A stretch of 64,000 nucleotides of DNA from Roridomyces roridus (Eukaryota > Basidiomycota > Agaricomycetes > Agaricales > Mycenaceae): assembly GCA_029378245.1 (NCBI GenBank), contig JARKIF010000008.1:2539830-2603829 (forward strand). Direction: 5' to 3'. Positions 33,812 to 43,919 of this stretch are shown one piece after another. Under the pieces are notes generated by a model. It made no database searches. It was not told where the DNA came from and saw only the letters and a list, made by a program, of their open reading frames with translations. Each line of letters begins with the position of its first letter. Position 1 is the stretch's first letter. The position numbers and the translations under genes are program-made.

Positions 33812-34973
33812 ATGTCTCCAACCGCGCTCTCTGTTCCAGAGCTCGTTGATGAGATCGCCGAGCAGATGGAGTTGAAAGAGTGCCAAAAACTCTCCCTGGT
33901 GGCGAAACGTTTCGTGGTTCCGTCCCAGCGGCGAATCTTTAGGACCATTCTCCTGCCCAACGACCGTGCATGCGCCGCAGCATGCGAACGATTGCATTCG
34001 GTACTCTCCAGCTCACCTCACCTCGCTGTTTGGGCTCGTCATCTCCATATTCAGCTGGCCCGGATCAAGGACCCCGGGCCAATCGTCGTCCTAGATATGC
34101 TCCGCGAATTGAAGCACGATTTCAGGACGCTACGGCAACCCTGTGTCCTGGCCAAACATGGATCCCCTCATTCAATCCACTATCTCCCGCGTAATTCGGC
34201 TTCCAGGCGTTCGGTCCCTGCGTGTGGACTGTATCGACAAATTTCCGAGCGCCCTCCTTCGATATGGCGTCTACGCCCTCTCCCAGTTGACCATACTTGG
34301 CGATTTGAGTCTGGATGAGACCGATCAGACGCCCGGGGAGGATTCCGAATTAATCACCAACGTCGGCCCTTTGCAAAAATTACACATGGCCATCGTCGGC
34401 CAGAGTGCCGACCGTTTATCCAGCTATGCATTCATGCGTAGGCCTGATGTTCGCTCTGCCCTCTACCACCTATCGTGGATCTGCGTGGCTTTGGATCGCG
34501 ACGGATGGGATTTTCTCAACGACTCCGAGCTGTTTCGCAATCTCACCGAGCTCGTGGTGACATGGGCATTCTTCCACAACGACGCACAGACAGTTCATCC
34601 TCTCCATCTCCCCTCCCTCCCCAACCTTCGACAAATTTCTCTCCACATCATCTTGTCATCGACCGGGATGGGTGTTCTCGAGTTCATTGGCACCTCGATA
34701 ACTCTGGCTGAAAGGACGCCCGCGTTGGAGGACCTTAGGTTGATCTTCAGCCCATTAGATGCACCCGTCGGGGGTGAACAGCCGCCCAAGCCGATCCCTT
34801 TCTTCGACGACGCGTCTTACGCGCAAAAACTCCCTTGTCTGCGTCAGATAAGGTGCTTGATGACGGAAGTGAACCCGATGGAGCTTGAGGATTTCACGGC
34901 GTACATGGCTGCAGTATTCCCGGCGCCACTCAAAGCTGGAATCTTGGCTTGTGGGATTCAATCGGGACTTTAG
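33812..34973 (+). pseudogene. F-box/LRR-like paralog with one frameshift
   Basis: The start MSPTALSVPELVDEIAEQME and the F-box block match the intact neighbour at 37946. The frame changes by +1 near 34110-34143, in the segment that should link LKH to SWP; this segment is 28 nt here and 33 nt in the paralog at 39535, so a deletion of about 5 nt is the simplest reading. Downstream the second frame is intact for 276 codons to the TAG at about 34973 and aligns throughout with the paralogs. There is also an in-frame GCATGC duplication giving RACAAACERL instead of RACERL. One lesion in an otherwise clean frame means either a young pseudogene or an assembly error. Confidence 0.65.
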
Positions 34974-35329
34974 CTGCACGTAAGCTCTGTAAAACCTTTG
35001 GGCATTTACATAAACGTATGATTCTGACTTGCTTCAGTGTTCAAGTTATGTATCATGTTGGACTACATTCATCGGTCTTTGGATTTCACCGCAATTTCGA
35101 AAAGATGAGATTCCAGACTACTTGCGGTATGCTCTGGCGGTACAACCCTGAATATGTAGCGGGAATAGGAAACCTACACCCGAATTGGAGTCTTTTCGCG
35201 GACGCCGGCCACATCGCTCACAAGTTGCTTGCATGTGGAATCAAGTCCAGCGTGCAGCTGATAAGTACTCGAGTAAAACGGGCCCCTTCCTCTCAAGTCT
35301 TGCCTTCCTCCAGCCTTTCAGCCATACAA

Positions 35330-35590
35330 GCATCGGTTCAGAATCCGCAGCGCTACTGCGATACAGCGTCCACACAGTCTCCGAACTCAAGATATTCGGC
35401 GATTCGACTCTGAGCAATACCGGGGAGATGTCCTGGAGGAAACACGAGCCGCCCAAAGACGTTGGCCCATTGCGGACATTACAAATAAATATCGGCGGGT
35501 CCAGCATCACGTACAATTACTTGCGTCGGCCAGACATTCGGCCCGCCCTCATACATCTGGCAGCGACGCACCTCACGTGGCATTCCCTGA
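35330..35590 (+). pseudogene. F-box/LRR remnant (internal fragment)
   Basis: One plus-strand frame reads ALLRYSVHTVSELKIFGDST, then TGEMSWRKHEPPKDVGPLRT and YNYLRRPDIRPALIHLAA, matching the middle third of the intact paralog at 37946-39097 (ALLRYSVHQVRHLVIYGQLT and so on). The F-box part and the C-terminus are missing, so this is a truncated relic. Confidence 0.65.
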
Positions 35591-35831
35591 CACAGACCTC
35601 ACTGTCAAATCATAGGAGAATGCTCAAACAATGCTTGATGCATTTTGCGGGGCTGCAGCTGAGATGGTGGGGTCTGAGAATTTCTTTTGGCTCAGGGTTT
35701 TTTGTTCACTTTTGAATCCATCCAACCAGTTTCAAATATGTACACTTGAATGTGTTGGGATTTCAGCTGGAAGACACCATCACCTCTCTCGTCTTCTTTC
35801 TCCCGCGCCGTCAAATCTCAACAGAATGCAT

Positions 35832-37138
35832 TCAGATGTGACTCCCGGACCTCTCCGCCCACTGCTTCTTCCTCTCCTCGAACTCCTCGTTCCATTTCGC
35901 CATCCGAGCATCCTCCTCTTCCTCCGCGCTAATAACATTCTGTTTCTTGACGCAAATCCACCACCCAGCCACCGGCCGCACCGTGTCATTCTCGCCGCTG
36001 GACGAAAGACTCTGATCGCCGCTGGAGGAAACGTGCATTCCGACCATCCCCGCCAACATAAATGAGTCAATCTCCTCCCCGTTGTCGTTCAGCTTGACAT
36101 CCACCTCGGCGTACGCGGGCGGCACCTGGGACGTCATGACGGTATGGTACGGGGTGTCGTCAAATACCAGTTTTTTATTGACGCCATATTTCGCATACTT
36201 GGACCAGAAGCGCCCGGCAGTAAGAGATTCGGGAGGCTCCTCGGACACTGCCTCCTAGAATGCAAGTGAGAACAGGAATGCTAGAAGGAAGGAATGGACT
36301 CGCCATATTCAACGGAGTTCCAATCCATGCACCTTCTTTGTCAAAGACGTTGAACGCGTTGGTCCAACCGGTGTAGTACGGTGCACCGCTGCTCGGTGTG
36401 TGGAGATATGCCACCTGTTGCCAGAAATTCGCATGTTCCTGGCTCGTGGGGGTGTCGAATGCGGAGACAAAGCGGGAGATGACGGGGCGTAGGAGATGGT
36501 ACCAAGCAATCGTCTCGATACCGTACTCTTTGAGCTTTTCGAGGCGCTCGAGGATATTGACCCAGTCAGCTTTCTCCCCCTCGAGAGTGACACGGGGAAT
36601 ACCGCAGTCCGTCATCGCCATGTGGTGGGAGAAATATTGTTTCAAAGTGGCCATCATGAGCACCGAGGCGACGGTGGTGTCATTGACGGTGGTGGTCGTA
36701 AAATTGGGGAGCACCCATTCGCGCAAGGTAGGATCGATGATGTTCTTCTCAATCAGCCCCACCATCTGGCGGGACATGTCGCCTAAATCGACGCTGTAGC
36801 GATTGCCCACAGCAACGATGACTAGCTTGCGTTTGCCCTCGTGCGCTACAAAGTTGGCGCGGAGGGCCTCCGCGTTAGCGTTGACGAAGAAGTTGAATTG
36901 GGACAAGATGGTGAGCCAGACATCGTCGGGACGGATGACGAGGGCAGAATGCTTGTTGTGTGCGTTGATCACTGTCGTACGATGTCTGTTCTTGCCCCGA
37001 GAAAGCACATTGGAGGATTTCTTCCACGTAGCGATGCTGGTCATTGCAAGATACTGCCAAGATCTCCTCGGCAGAGAAGGACTTCGTGAGTTTAATTGGG
37101 TTGGCGTTGTGGGGTGCGACACTGAAGGACACGGGCAT
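35832..37138 (-). CDS. DUF4419 protein (possible frameshift near its N-terminus)
   Basis: Start at 37138 (MPVSFSVAPHNANPIKL), typical for the family. Core blocks in order: LVIRPDDVWLTILSQFNFFV, NANAEALRANFVAHEG, a helix ending MVGLIEKNIID, WVLPNFTTTTVNDTTVASVL, YGIETIAWYHLLRPVISRFV, TPTSQEHANFWQQVAYLHTP, YYTGWTNAFNVFDKEG. A 49-nt intron (36303-36255) with a GC donor (ATG|gcgagt...tag) leads to the last exon (36254-35832), with AGRFWSKYAKYGVNKKLVFD and the ending WWICVKKQN. DUF4419 is widespread in fungi and without known activity. Between the N-terminal frame and the core frame there is a one-base discrepancy near 36991-37006 that no intron explains, so the gene may be broken or the sequence may have an indel. 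Confidence 0.7.
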
Positions 37139-37193
37139 GGTGGACTGAGTCAAGAACTGTGAGAGATATGGCACTGGTCCGAGTATATATGTC

Positions 37194-37200
37194 GAAGTGC
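37194..37200 (-). promoter_or_regulatory. TATA box of the DUF4419 gene
   Basis: ATATATA on the minus strand, 55 bp before the start codon, the same spacing as in the cyclin and metallothionein genes. Confidence 0.5.
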
Positions 37201-37945
37201 TTTGAACAGCCCGCAGGAATCGGGCGGGATGCTTGTGACACAGCTAGTCCCGCCATTGAAAGATACAAGTACTCCTAGTACTTGGGATCAGCGATCAAAA
37301 ACAGATGCCATTCATTTGAGTTTTGGTTCAACTTCCTTCATCCTGCCGGTGCAGTTAGATTGCCCGGGTTTTGACTTGGCAGATAGTTTTTACGAAACTC
37401 ATTGCCCAAGAAAACTAGAAATACAGAGTCTCAACATCATGGTCATCTGATTTTAGATAGACCCAGCAATCACCATGGAACCGCCAATGCCTCCAAGTGC
37501 TCGCCAGGTACAAGCAAGTATCCGAGGTTGTTTCAGAGCAGGTCAGGCAAGTCTGGCGTTTGATGTGTACCGGGCGGCGTTCCCCGATGCAGATCTTCGC
37601 GTCGGATTGGAATTGGAGGAGTCGGACACGGAATAAGGGATAATATCGACAGATTTTCATCGTTGTGACGGGGTCCGATCCCTCACAGAGTCTCCTGCGT
37701 GAGTCCGGGGTCTGGCCCGTGGGCTATCAATTTCTCGAGTAAGTGAGTATGCAGAAGCCAATTTCCTGAACAGTCGAATGAAATGGAGGTTTTTGAGGTA
37801 CAAGAGCAGTCGGGGATCGGAAATCCCATCCAGAAATCATCCAGCAACGGTAGAGCTAAAGCAAGGAGTGATCGTGGGAACAGATCAATGATCTGATTTG
37901 TCATCGCTTCCTGGCTTGCTGGCACCCGTTGGGCACCCGATACTT
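37201..37945. other. Intergenic region with duplicated F-box promoter
   Basis: No gene seen. The block at about 37855-37910 (GTAGAGCTAAAGCAAGGAGT, then GATCGTGGGAACAGATCAAT, then TTTGTCATCGCTTC) repeats the region upstream of the frameshifted paralog at 33812. Confidence 0.45.
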
Positions 37946-39097
37946 ATGTCTCCTACCGCGCTCTCTGTTCCAGAGCTCGTTGATGAGATCGCCGAGCAGA
38001 TGGAATCGAACGAGTGCCAAATACTCTGCCTGGTGGCCAAGCGCTTCGTAGTCCCGTCCCAACGGCGGATCTTCAGGACCATTCTCCTACCCAACGACCG
38101 TGCATGCGAACGACTGTATTCACTACTCTCCGGGTCGCGACACATCGCCGAGTATGCTCGCCATCTCACGATCGATCTAGCCTCGGTCAAAAACTCCGAG
38201 GCAATCGTCGTCTTGGATATGCTCCGGGGATTAAAGCACTTCATACTCACCCCGACCTTCCCTGACCATCTGTCCTGGTCGACTATGAAAATTCCCATTC
38301 GTTCCGCCATCTCCCGCGTAATTCAACTCTCGGGCATTCGAGAACTGCATCTGTGCTCAATCGAAGGATTCCCGAGCGCTCTCCTTCGATACAGTGTCCA
38401 CCAAGTGCGCCACTTGGTTATATATGGCCAGCTGACTCTGGACAATACCGACCAGATGTCATGGATGAAACCCGAGCCGCTGACAGACGTAGGCCCATTG
38501 CAACGATTGGAAATCGGCGACCCCACGCGCGACTCGCTCCCCATCTACAATTTCTTGCGTCGAGCAGACGTCCGGCCAGCCATCATGAATGTGGCCTCCA
38601 TCCGCCTCATGGTGGACCTCCGGGCATGGGATTTGCTCGGCGATGCTCAACTGTTTCGTAATCTCACACAACTATGGCTAACGTGGATCTTCTTGGGAAG
38701 GCACCGGGACTGGGTGACACTTCATCCCCTTGACCTCCCCAGCCTTCCCAGCCTCCGAAAATTTTACCTCGCCGTCATCACTGATTTGTGGGAGGATGCT
38801 CTGGTGTTGATGGGAGAGTCGATTACTCTCGCCGAACAGACACCTGCGCTGGAAGAACTCGGGTTGGTCTTGGAGCCGTCTCTGACAACGTCAGAACGTT
38901 CGGGACCGTTCCCGTTCTTCGGCGACTCAAGTTACGCTGAGAAACTTCCTACGTTGCGTCGGATCAAGTGCCACATGACGGGGGATGAGAGCTCGAATGC
39001 AATGCTCGACGAGTTCACAGAGCAGATGCGCACCAGGTTTCCGGCGCCGTTCGCAGATGGAATCCTCACCTGTGGCATCTTGGTCACTTCACTGTAG
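37946..39097 (+). CDS. F-box/LRR-like protein, cluster copy
   Basis: Single exon, 383 residues. The ATG at 37946 (MSPTALSVPELVDEIAEQME) was chosen because the paralogs at 33812 and 39535 begin at the same residue. The F-box-like part is residues 7-55 (VPELVDEIAEQMESNECQIL, then VAKRFVVPSQRRIFRTILLP). The remainder is a leucine-rich region ending RFPAPFADGILTCGI. It shares this plan, including the FFGDSSYAEKLPTLRRIKC block, with the F-box genes at 39535, 33812 and the pair at 1272/58674, so all are one expanded subfamily. Likely role: Skp1-binding adaptor in an SCF complex; target unknown. Intact. Confidence 0.75.
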   Translation: MSPTALSVPELVDEIAEQMESNECQILCLVAKRFVVPSQRRIFRTILLPNDRACERLYSLLSGSRHIAEYARHLTIDLASVKNSEAIVVLDMLRGLKHFILTPTFPDHLSWSTMKIPIRSAISRVIQLSGIRELHLCSIEGFPSALLRYSVHQVRHLVIYGQLTLDNTDQMSWMKPEPLTDVGPLQRLEIGDPTRDSLPIYNFLRRADVRPAIMNVASIRLMVDLRAWDLLGDAQLFRNLTQLWLTWIFLGRHRDWVTLHPLDLPSLPSLRKFYLAVITDLWEDALVLMGESITLAEQTPALEELGLVLEPSLTTSERSGPFPFFGDSSYAEKLPTLRRIKCHMTGDESSNAMLDEFTEQMRTRFPAPFADGILTCGILVTSL

Positions 39098-39534
39098 CCT
39101 GTAGGCATATGTCCCAGAGACCTCCCGTGCGCATATCTTGGCCCGATAGATACTTACTAGATACAACTCCAATGAAACCCAAAATTTCTTGAACAGTTGA
39201 ATGAAATGCCTCTTTTGCTTGGTTTTCCCCACTGATGAGACGTACAAGCGGAATTCTTGGGAGCATTTGTTCGACACCTTCACTGTAACGACTTTTTGCC
39301 GGATCCGCACAGCGGCGCACACAGCGGTGGACCCTGGTCGTCAATCGATATCAGCACTGGCCTCCGAGTCCGTTCAAGTCGAGCGTTCTGGCGGATGTTC
39401 AAGCAGCTGTAAAATTTCTAGAATGAAATGGCTCATTTGCTGGGTTTCTCCGATCAAGTGACCGTGTGAGCTGATCGCATCGGTGCAGCATCAAGGCTTC
39501 GTCATCTCCTCACCCGGCTTTCTCTCCGTCAGCC
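39098..39534. other. Intergenic between two F-box paralogs
   Basis: No gene. Contains AATGAAATG-CT-TTTGCTTGG-type text twice (about 39198 and 39420), probably a small local duplication. Confidence 0.35.
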
Positions 39535-40737
39535 ATGTCCCGCACCGCACTCGCTATCCCGGAGCTGATAGACCAAATCGTGCAGCAGGGGCAGCGGGAC
39601 GACTGCCAAGTGTTGTCTATAGTAGCCAAGCGCTTCACAATCCCGTCCCAACGCCGACTCTTTAGGACGATTGTTGTGCCCACCGACGGCGCATGCGAAA
39701 GATTGCATGCACTACTCTCCAGCTCACCTCATCTCGCTGCCCACGCGCGCCACTTTGGGGTCAACCTATCCAACGTCAAGCAGCCCGAGCCACTCGTTGT
39801 TTTGGATATGCTTCAAGGACTGAAGCACTTTACAATCACAGCGTACCACGAGGACGAGTTGTCCTGGCCCGACATTGATGCAGGCGTTCGCTCCGCTATC
39901 TACCGCGCCCTTCAGAGACCAGGTGTCAAGTCCCTGCATCTCGACTCGATCGACGAAATTCCGCGCGCCCTCCTCCGATATGGCATCCACACCTTCTCTC
40001 ATCTCACCATAATCGGTGTTTTGACTCTCGATGAAAACGACTCGGAGCAGCCGGACTGGATAACAGCCAGACCACTCACCGACGACGATAACGGCCCTTT
40101 GCAAAAATTACAAATGGCCATCGTCGGCGAGGCTGGCTCTTTCCCCATCTATACCCTCCTGCGGCAACCAGAGATGCGACCCGCCCTCCGGCATCTGCCA
40201 TGGATCTGCATCGTTTATGATCGCGCTGGATGGGATTTCCTCGACGACGCGGGGTTGTTTGGGAATCTCAAAGAAGTCGTGTTGACTTGGGTGTTTATGG
40301 GATCCAGAGACGCCGAGGCACTGGGGACACAGCACCCCTTCGATCTACCCTTCCTCCCCAACCTTCGGAAAATATCTCTCCTCGTCGTCGCGCCGTTAAC
40401 CGGCATGTGGGTGGACGCTTTCGACTTCATCGGCGAAGCGGTCACTCTGTCTGAAAAGACGCCGGCACTGGAGGATTTGAGGTTGATAATAGACCCATCC
40501 GCGGTGGTGGAGGACGAAGTTGAGCTCGTGCTCCCTCCTCCAAAACCGATCGCCTTCTTCGCCGACCCCCGGTATGCGGAAAGGCTCCCGTGTCTGCGTC
40601 GCATATCGTGCTTCAAGACGGAGCGAAGTACGCTGGGACTCGATGATTTCACGGTGTACATGGGTGCGGTATTTCCGGCTCCGCTTAACGACGGCATTTT
40701 GTACTGTGGGATGCATTCGCCGGCGAGCTTTGACTAG
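39535..40737 (+). CDS. F-box/LRR-like protein, cluster copy
   Basis: Single exon, 400 residues, starting MSRTALAIPELIDQIVQQGQ. The F-box-like block (IPELIDQIVQQGQRDDCQVL, then VAKRFTIPSQRRLFRTIVVP) is followed by leucine-rich segments such as LLRYGIHTFSHLTIIGVLTL and LPNLRKISLLVVAPLTG and the family ending FPAPLNDGILYCGMHSP. Relative to the 37946 copy it has small in-frame insertions (for example around DDDNGPLQK and VVEDEVELVLPPPKP). The frame is clean, so it is probably functional. The head-to-tail arrangement of the cluster shows local tandem duplication. Confidence 0.75.
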   Translation: MSRTALAIPELIDQIVQQGQRDDCQVLSIVAKRFTIPSQRRLFRTIVVPTDGACERLHALLSSSPHLAAHARHFGVNLSNVKQPEPLVVLDMLQGLKHFTITAYHEDELSWPDIDAGVRSAIYRALQRPGVKSLHLDSIDEIPRALLRYGIHTFSHLTIIGVLTLDENDSEQPDWITARPLTDDDNGPLQKLQMAIVGEAGSFPIYTLLRQPEMRPALRHLPWICIVYDRAGWDFLDDAGLFGNLKEVVLTWVFMGSRDAEALGTQHPFDLPFLPNLRKISLLVVAPLTGMWVDAFDFIGEAVTLSEKTPALEDLRLIIDPSAVVEDEVELVLPPPKPIAFFADPRYAERLPCLRRISCFKTERSTLGLDDFTVYMGAVFPAPLNDGILYCGMHSPASFD

Positions 40738-43700
40738 ATGTAGGTGCGACAATTTTTCGATTGTACAACTCTGACTAATTTCAAGGTACGGGATGTAGTC
40801 GGAATTTGCGCAACACATGGATCTCCACTCGCTGAATTGACTTCCAACTAGAATACGGCAGCAACTTTGCGGAGGTGATCGCTATTAGCTTTGCAGGATC
40901 CGGTCGCGGGCGAGCGGCGGCGGAGCTTGGATGATTTTTTTGGAGCTTACAAACGACGTCGGCAACGCATCCACCCACATCAAGTCTTCTCATTCCACCT
41001 GGGACCCGCCACACCCGTTCTAAAGTGCGCGGTTACTCACATCAGTGCGCCATACGAGAAGCTTAAGATCAGCACCCTCCTATGGGAGTATTTGCCTCAC
41101 TCCTCTGGCGGCGCATACAGTGCGGGACGGTAAGCCGCATTGTATTCGCTCCGTCGCTCGCTTCCTACTATGCGCCCTATGGCTCTTCGCTGTAGCTAAC
41201 TTTATCTTTGACAGGAAGGCGGGCTCATGGCGCTGCTGACTTTGAACTGACACAGACTCCGACGACCCACCTTTAGTCGTATGTTCTCTCCGGTCATTAG
41301 CGACTCCGACATGACGCATAGATTTTGGGTTCACGCTCGCTCGAGCTCCTTGCCATCGAGAGTTCTGTCACCTGCCAGCCCCGCAGCCATCCACCTGTAA
41401 GTAAAAGCTAATACAGCGCTTCCTTTACGACTATTCGATTCGCTGACTGGACTGCCAATGACCATCTTCGGGCCCGCAGACTACCTAGCTCTTTGTTACT
41501 TATCAAACTGCCTGCGGGACCGATGCGTGTTCGGTTGAACCGCTGGTTTGCTGGACAGTCTGTGTCCGCCAAGCTTCAGTTCGTCTCTGCTTGGAGTATT
41601 CGAATATGCGTCGACTCGGACCGACTCCAAACCGACTCGTCCGGAATACGCCTGTTCGTCCATCGGCGGTCTTTCAATTCTTTCAAACGCCGCTGCGCTC
41701 CGGTGAATCTCGGGGACGGAGATGGTTGCGTTTTTTCGACCGTGATATGGCGCCAATCCTCCGAGAATCAAACGCGGAGCTTTCATCTCCTTGTCGACAA
41801 CCGTCTTGACTGTATGTGCATTTTTCTGTTTGACTCGGATATGTATGTGCACTGCAATCTTTGATGTACTGTCTTCCGCATTCCGCCATCAACTTCTCCC
41901 GAGGCATGTCTTATTCAACCTGAAACCTCCTTCTATCTCCCGGCTCCGTCATACCAGGCGTCTTCGGGCACGCACGCTGTGTCCCGCAGGTACATATGAC
42001 TCCCGCATGCCGGGAGATTGGTTGTTCACAGCACCATCAACGCGCTGTAGATCAACTGGTTCGTTTTCGCTTTCGGGCAAGTTCTATGAGCTTTCTTTGC
42101 GTTGAACTCTGCTGTTGACCAGGCTGATCAACTCTAGGACATTATGAAGATCTTTTCCTGCTACCTGCAATCGATCGAGGATCGAGCAACCCTGAAGCCA
42201 CCGCCGCAAATATTCTGGGAACAATGGGTATTCCAACTCTGGAAAACTTCCTTCTAGGGTTGCGTCGCACACCATCTAGTCGTGATGCACTCGGTGGGCG
42301 TGTCGAAATCATTTCCCAGCCTCGCCGCTGCCTGCTGGGAGCTGTGCGCTTTCCATCCTGCATTGGAAGTGTCAAATTTTGATTGCGACAACCGTGCTGA
42401 TTGCCTTTCCTGAGGCCTCTGCCTGCAAGGAACCTCTCCATCGGCTGTCATGGTTCCTGAAGCTCAATTTTCTGGGTCAAGTTGGCAACAGAATTCCTGG
42501 CTTCGTCATTTGACTCCCTTCTGAACGTCTCTGACTCGATACCCGAGATGGCTCGGAAATCCGCTGCTCGTGGCCACATCCAATAATGCCGCGCCGATCT
42601 CCAGCCCAATCCGCCCTGCCAGTATTTTCTCCACATCTGTAGGGTCGCCCGCACGTGCAATCCCTCCATTCCTATCAGAATTTCATTCATGGGTGTGCAT
42701 TCCCACCATCTGTCGCGCGTACGACGATCGTGATTCATGACTCGAGTCATTTGGTAAAATTCCCATAATTTCGGACGTGCCAGTGGGATTCACCATTATT
42801 CACGGCGATGGCGGATTTGTGGGTGCGGCGGCGCTCGGTTGGATGTTTTCATTTTTTTTTTCATCACCGCCGCTTCGATCAGCAGCTATCTCACATTCCG
42901 ATTTTAGAACAATGGGGTGATGGATCCGCAGACGCGGACGGACAAAGGGAGCAAGCACGGTGTATCGCGTTGACAGATAGAGAACAATGGGAGAAGACTC
43001 GGAAGAGTCGGATTCGGGTATCATGCTGTGAAATTCGAATGAACAATGGGTGAATTCGTGGGAGAGTGTAAAGCGGATGATTGCCTGCCTGCTGTTTATG
43101 AATCTCAATCTGATTGCGAGCTGAACCAGGTCAGCTCCAACGGTGGCACTTGTCTCCGGTTCGTAAATACTACGCGAAGATTCGGTGAGCCGTGGCCGGC
43201 GGCGAGGTCACTCCTGATCATGCACCCAAGTTGAGTTTTGCCCATGCAGTTTTGACGCTCGTGCACAAGGCAGTCCTAGGCTGATATGTACACTTGGGAA
43301 CGTTCGATACCAACCACAAAGTTTGAAATTCAAAACTTCCCCGTTCCCCGTTGGCGATTTGCAGCCCTTGCCCTGATCGCCCGGCCGGTTCAAAAAATTT
43401 ACACTGTGGCGCAGATCATAGTCCGGAGTGCGTAGTGAGTTGTTATAACTCGGCAGCCTTTCGGAGATAGATCCAGGGCAGTCTGTTCATATCCGAAATG
43501 CTCTGGCGTGGGGACCCGGGACACCTGCTGTCGGACGCATTCGGATGACACTACCCTTCTCTCGACGACGACACTCACCGCTCGCTGGCTGCTCGACCGT
43601 ACCCCAGCACGCCGCGTGGCGCACAGCAAGTGGCCGCCCGCTCTCGACGTACTATCACGCTGGTATTCGACTCTCAGCTCGTTGGGTCGTATCTTCCAAG

Positions 43701-43919
43701 CATGCCGGGAGGGACGCGTTCGTGCGAATACGACCAGCAATAAGCAGAGGGATGTGGTGAGAGGGAGGAGAGGGTTGCGGTGCGGACAGGCTAGGATGGA
43801 TGGCATGCGAGCAGCCTGGTGTGGGGAAGGAAGGGCTCCATTGGCGTGCGGGCTGCCGTGTCAAGTAGAGCACGAGTTGGGGCTGTATCTTACACTCAAG
43901 TAAGGTGAATACTATTCTA
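40738..43919. other. 3 kb without a supportable gene
   Basis: The best coding-like text is on the minus strand at 42750-42450 (reading RWWECTPMNEILIGMEGL, then MWRKYWQGGLGW) and 42275-42090 (FPELEYPLFPEYLRRWLQGC, then HNVLELISLVNSRVQRK). They may be exons of one unidentified gene or relics; I cannot link them. A poly-T tract lies at about 42850-42862. Confidence 0.35.

Noticed and set aside
43508..43903. 131-codon plus-strand ORF and its 135-codon minus-strand overlap
   Set aside because: Two overlapping frames of similar length with no recognisable motif; neither can be supported.
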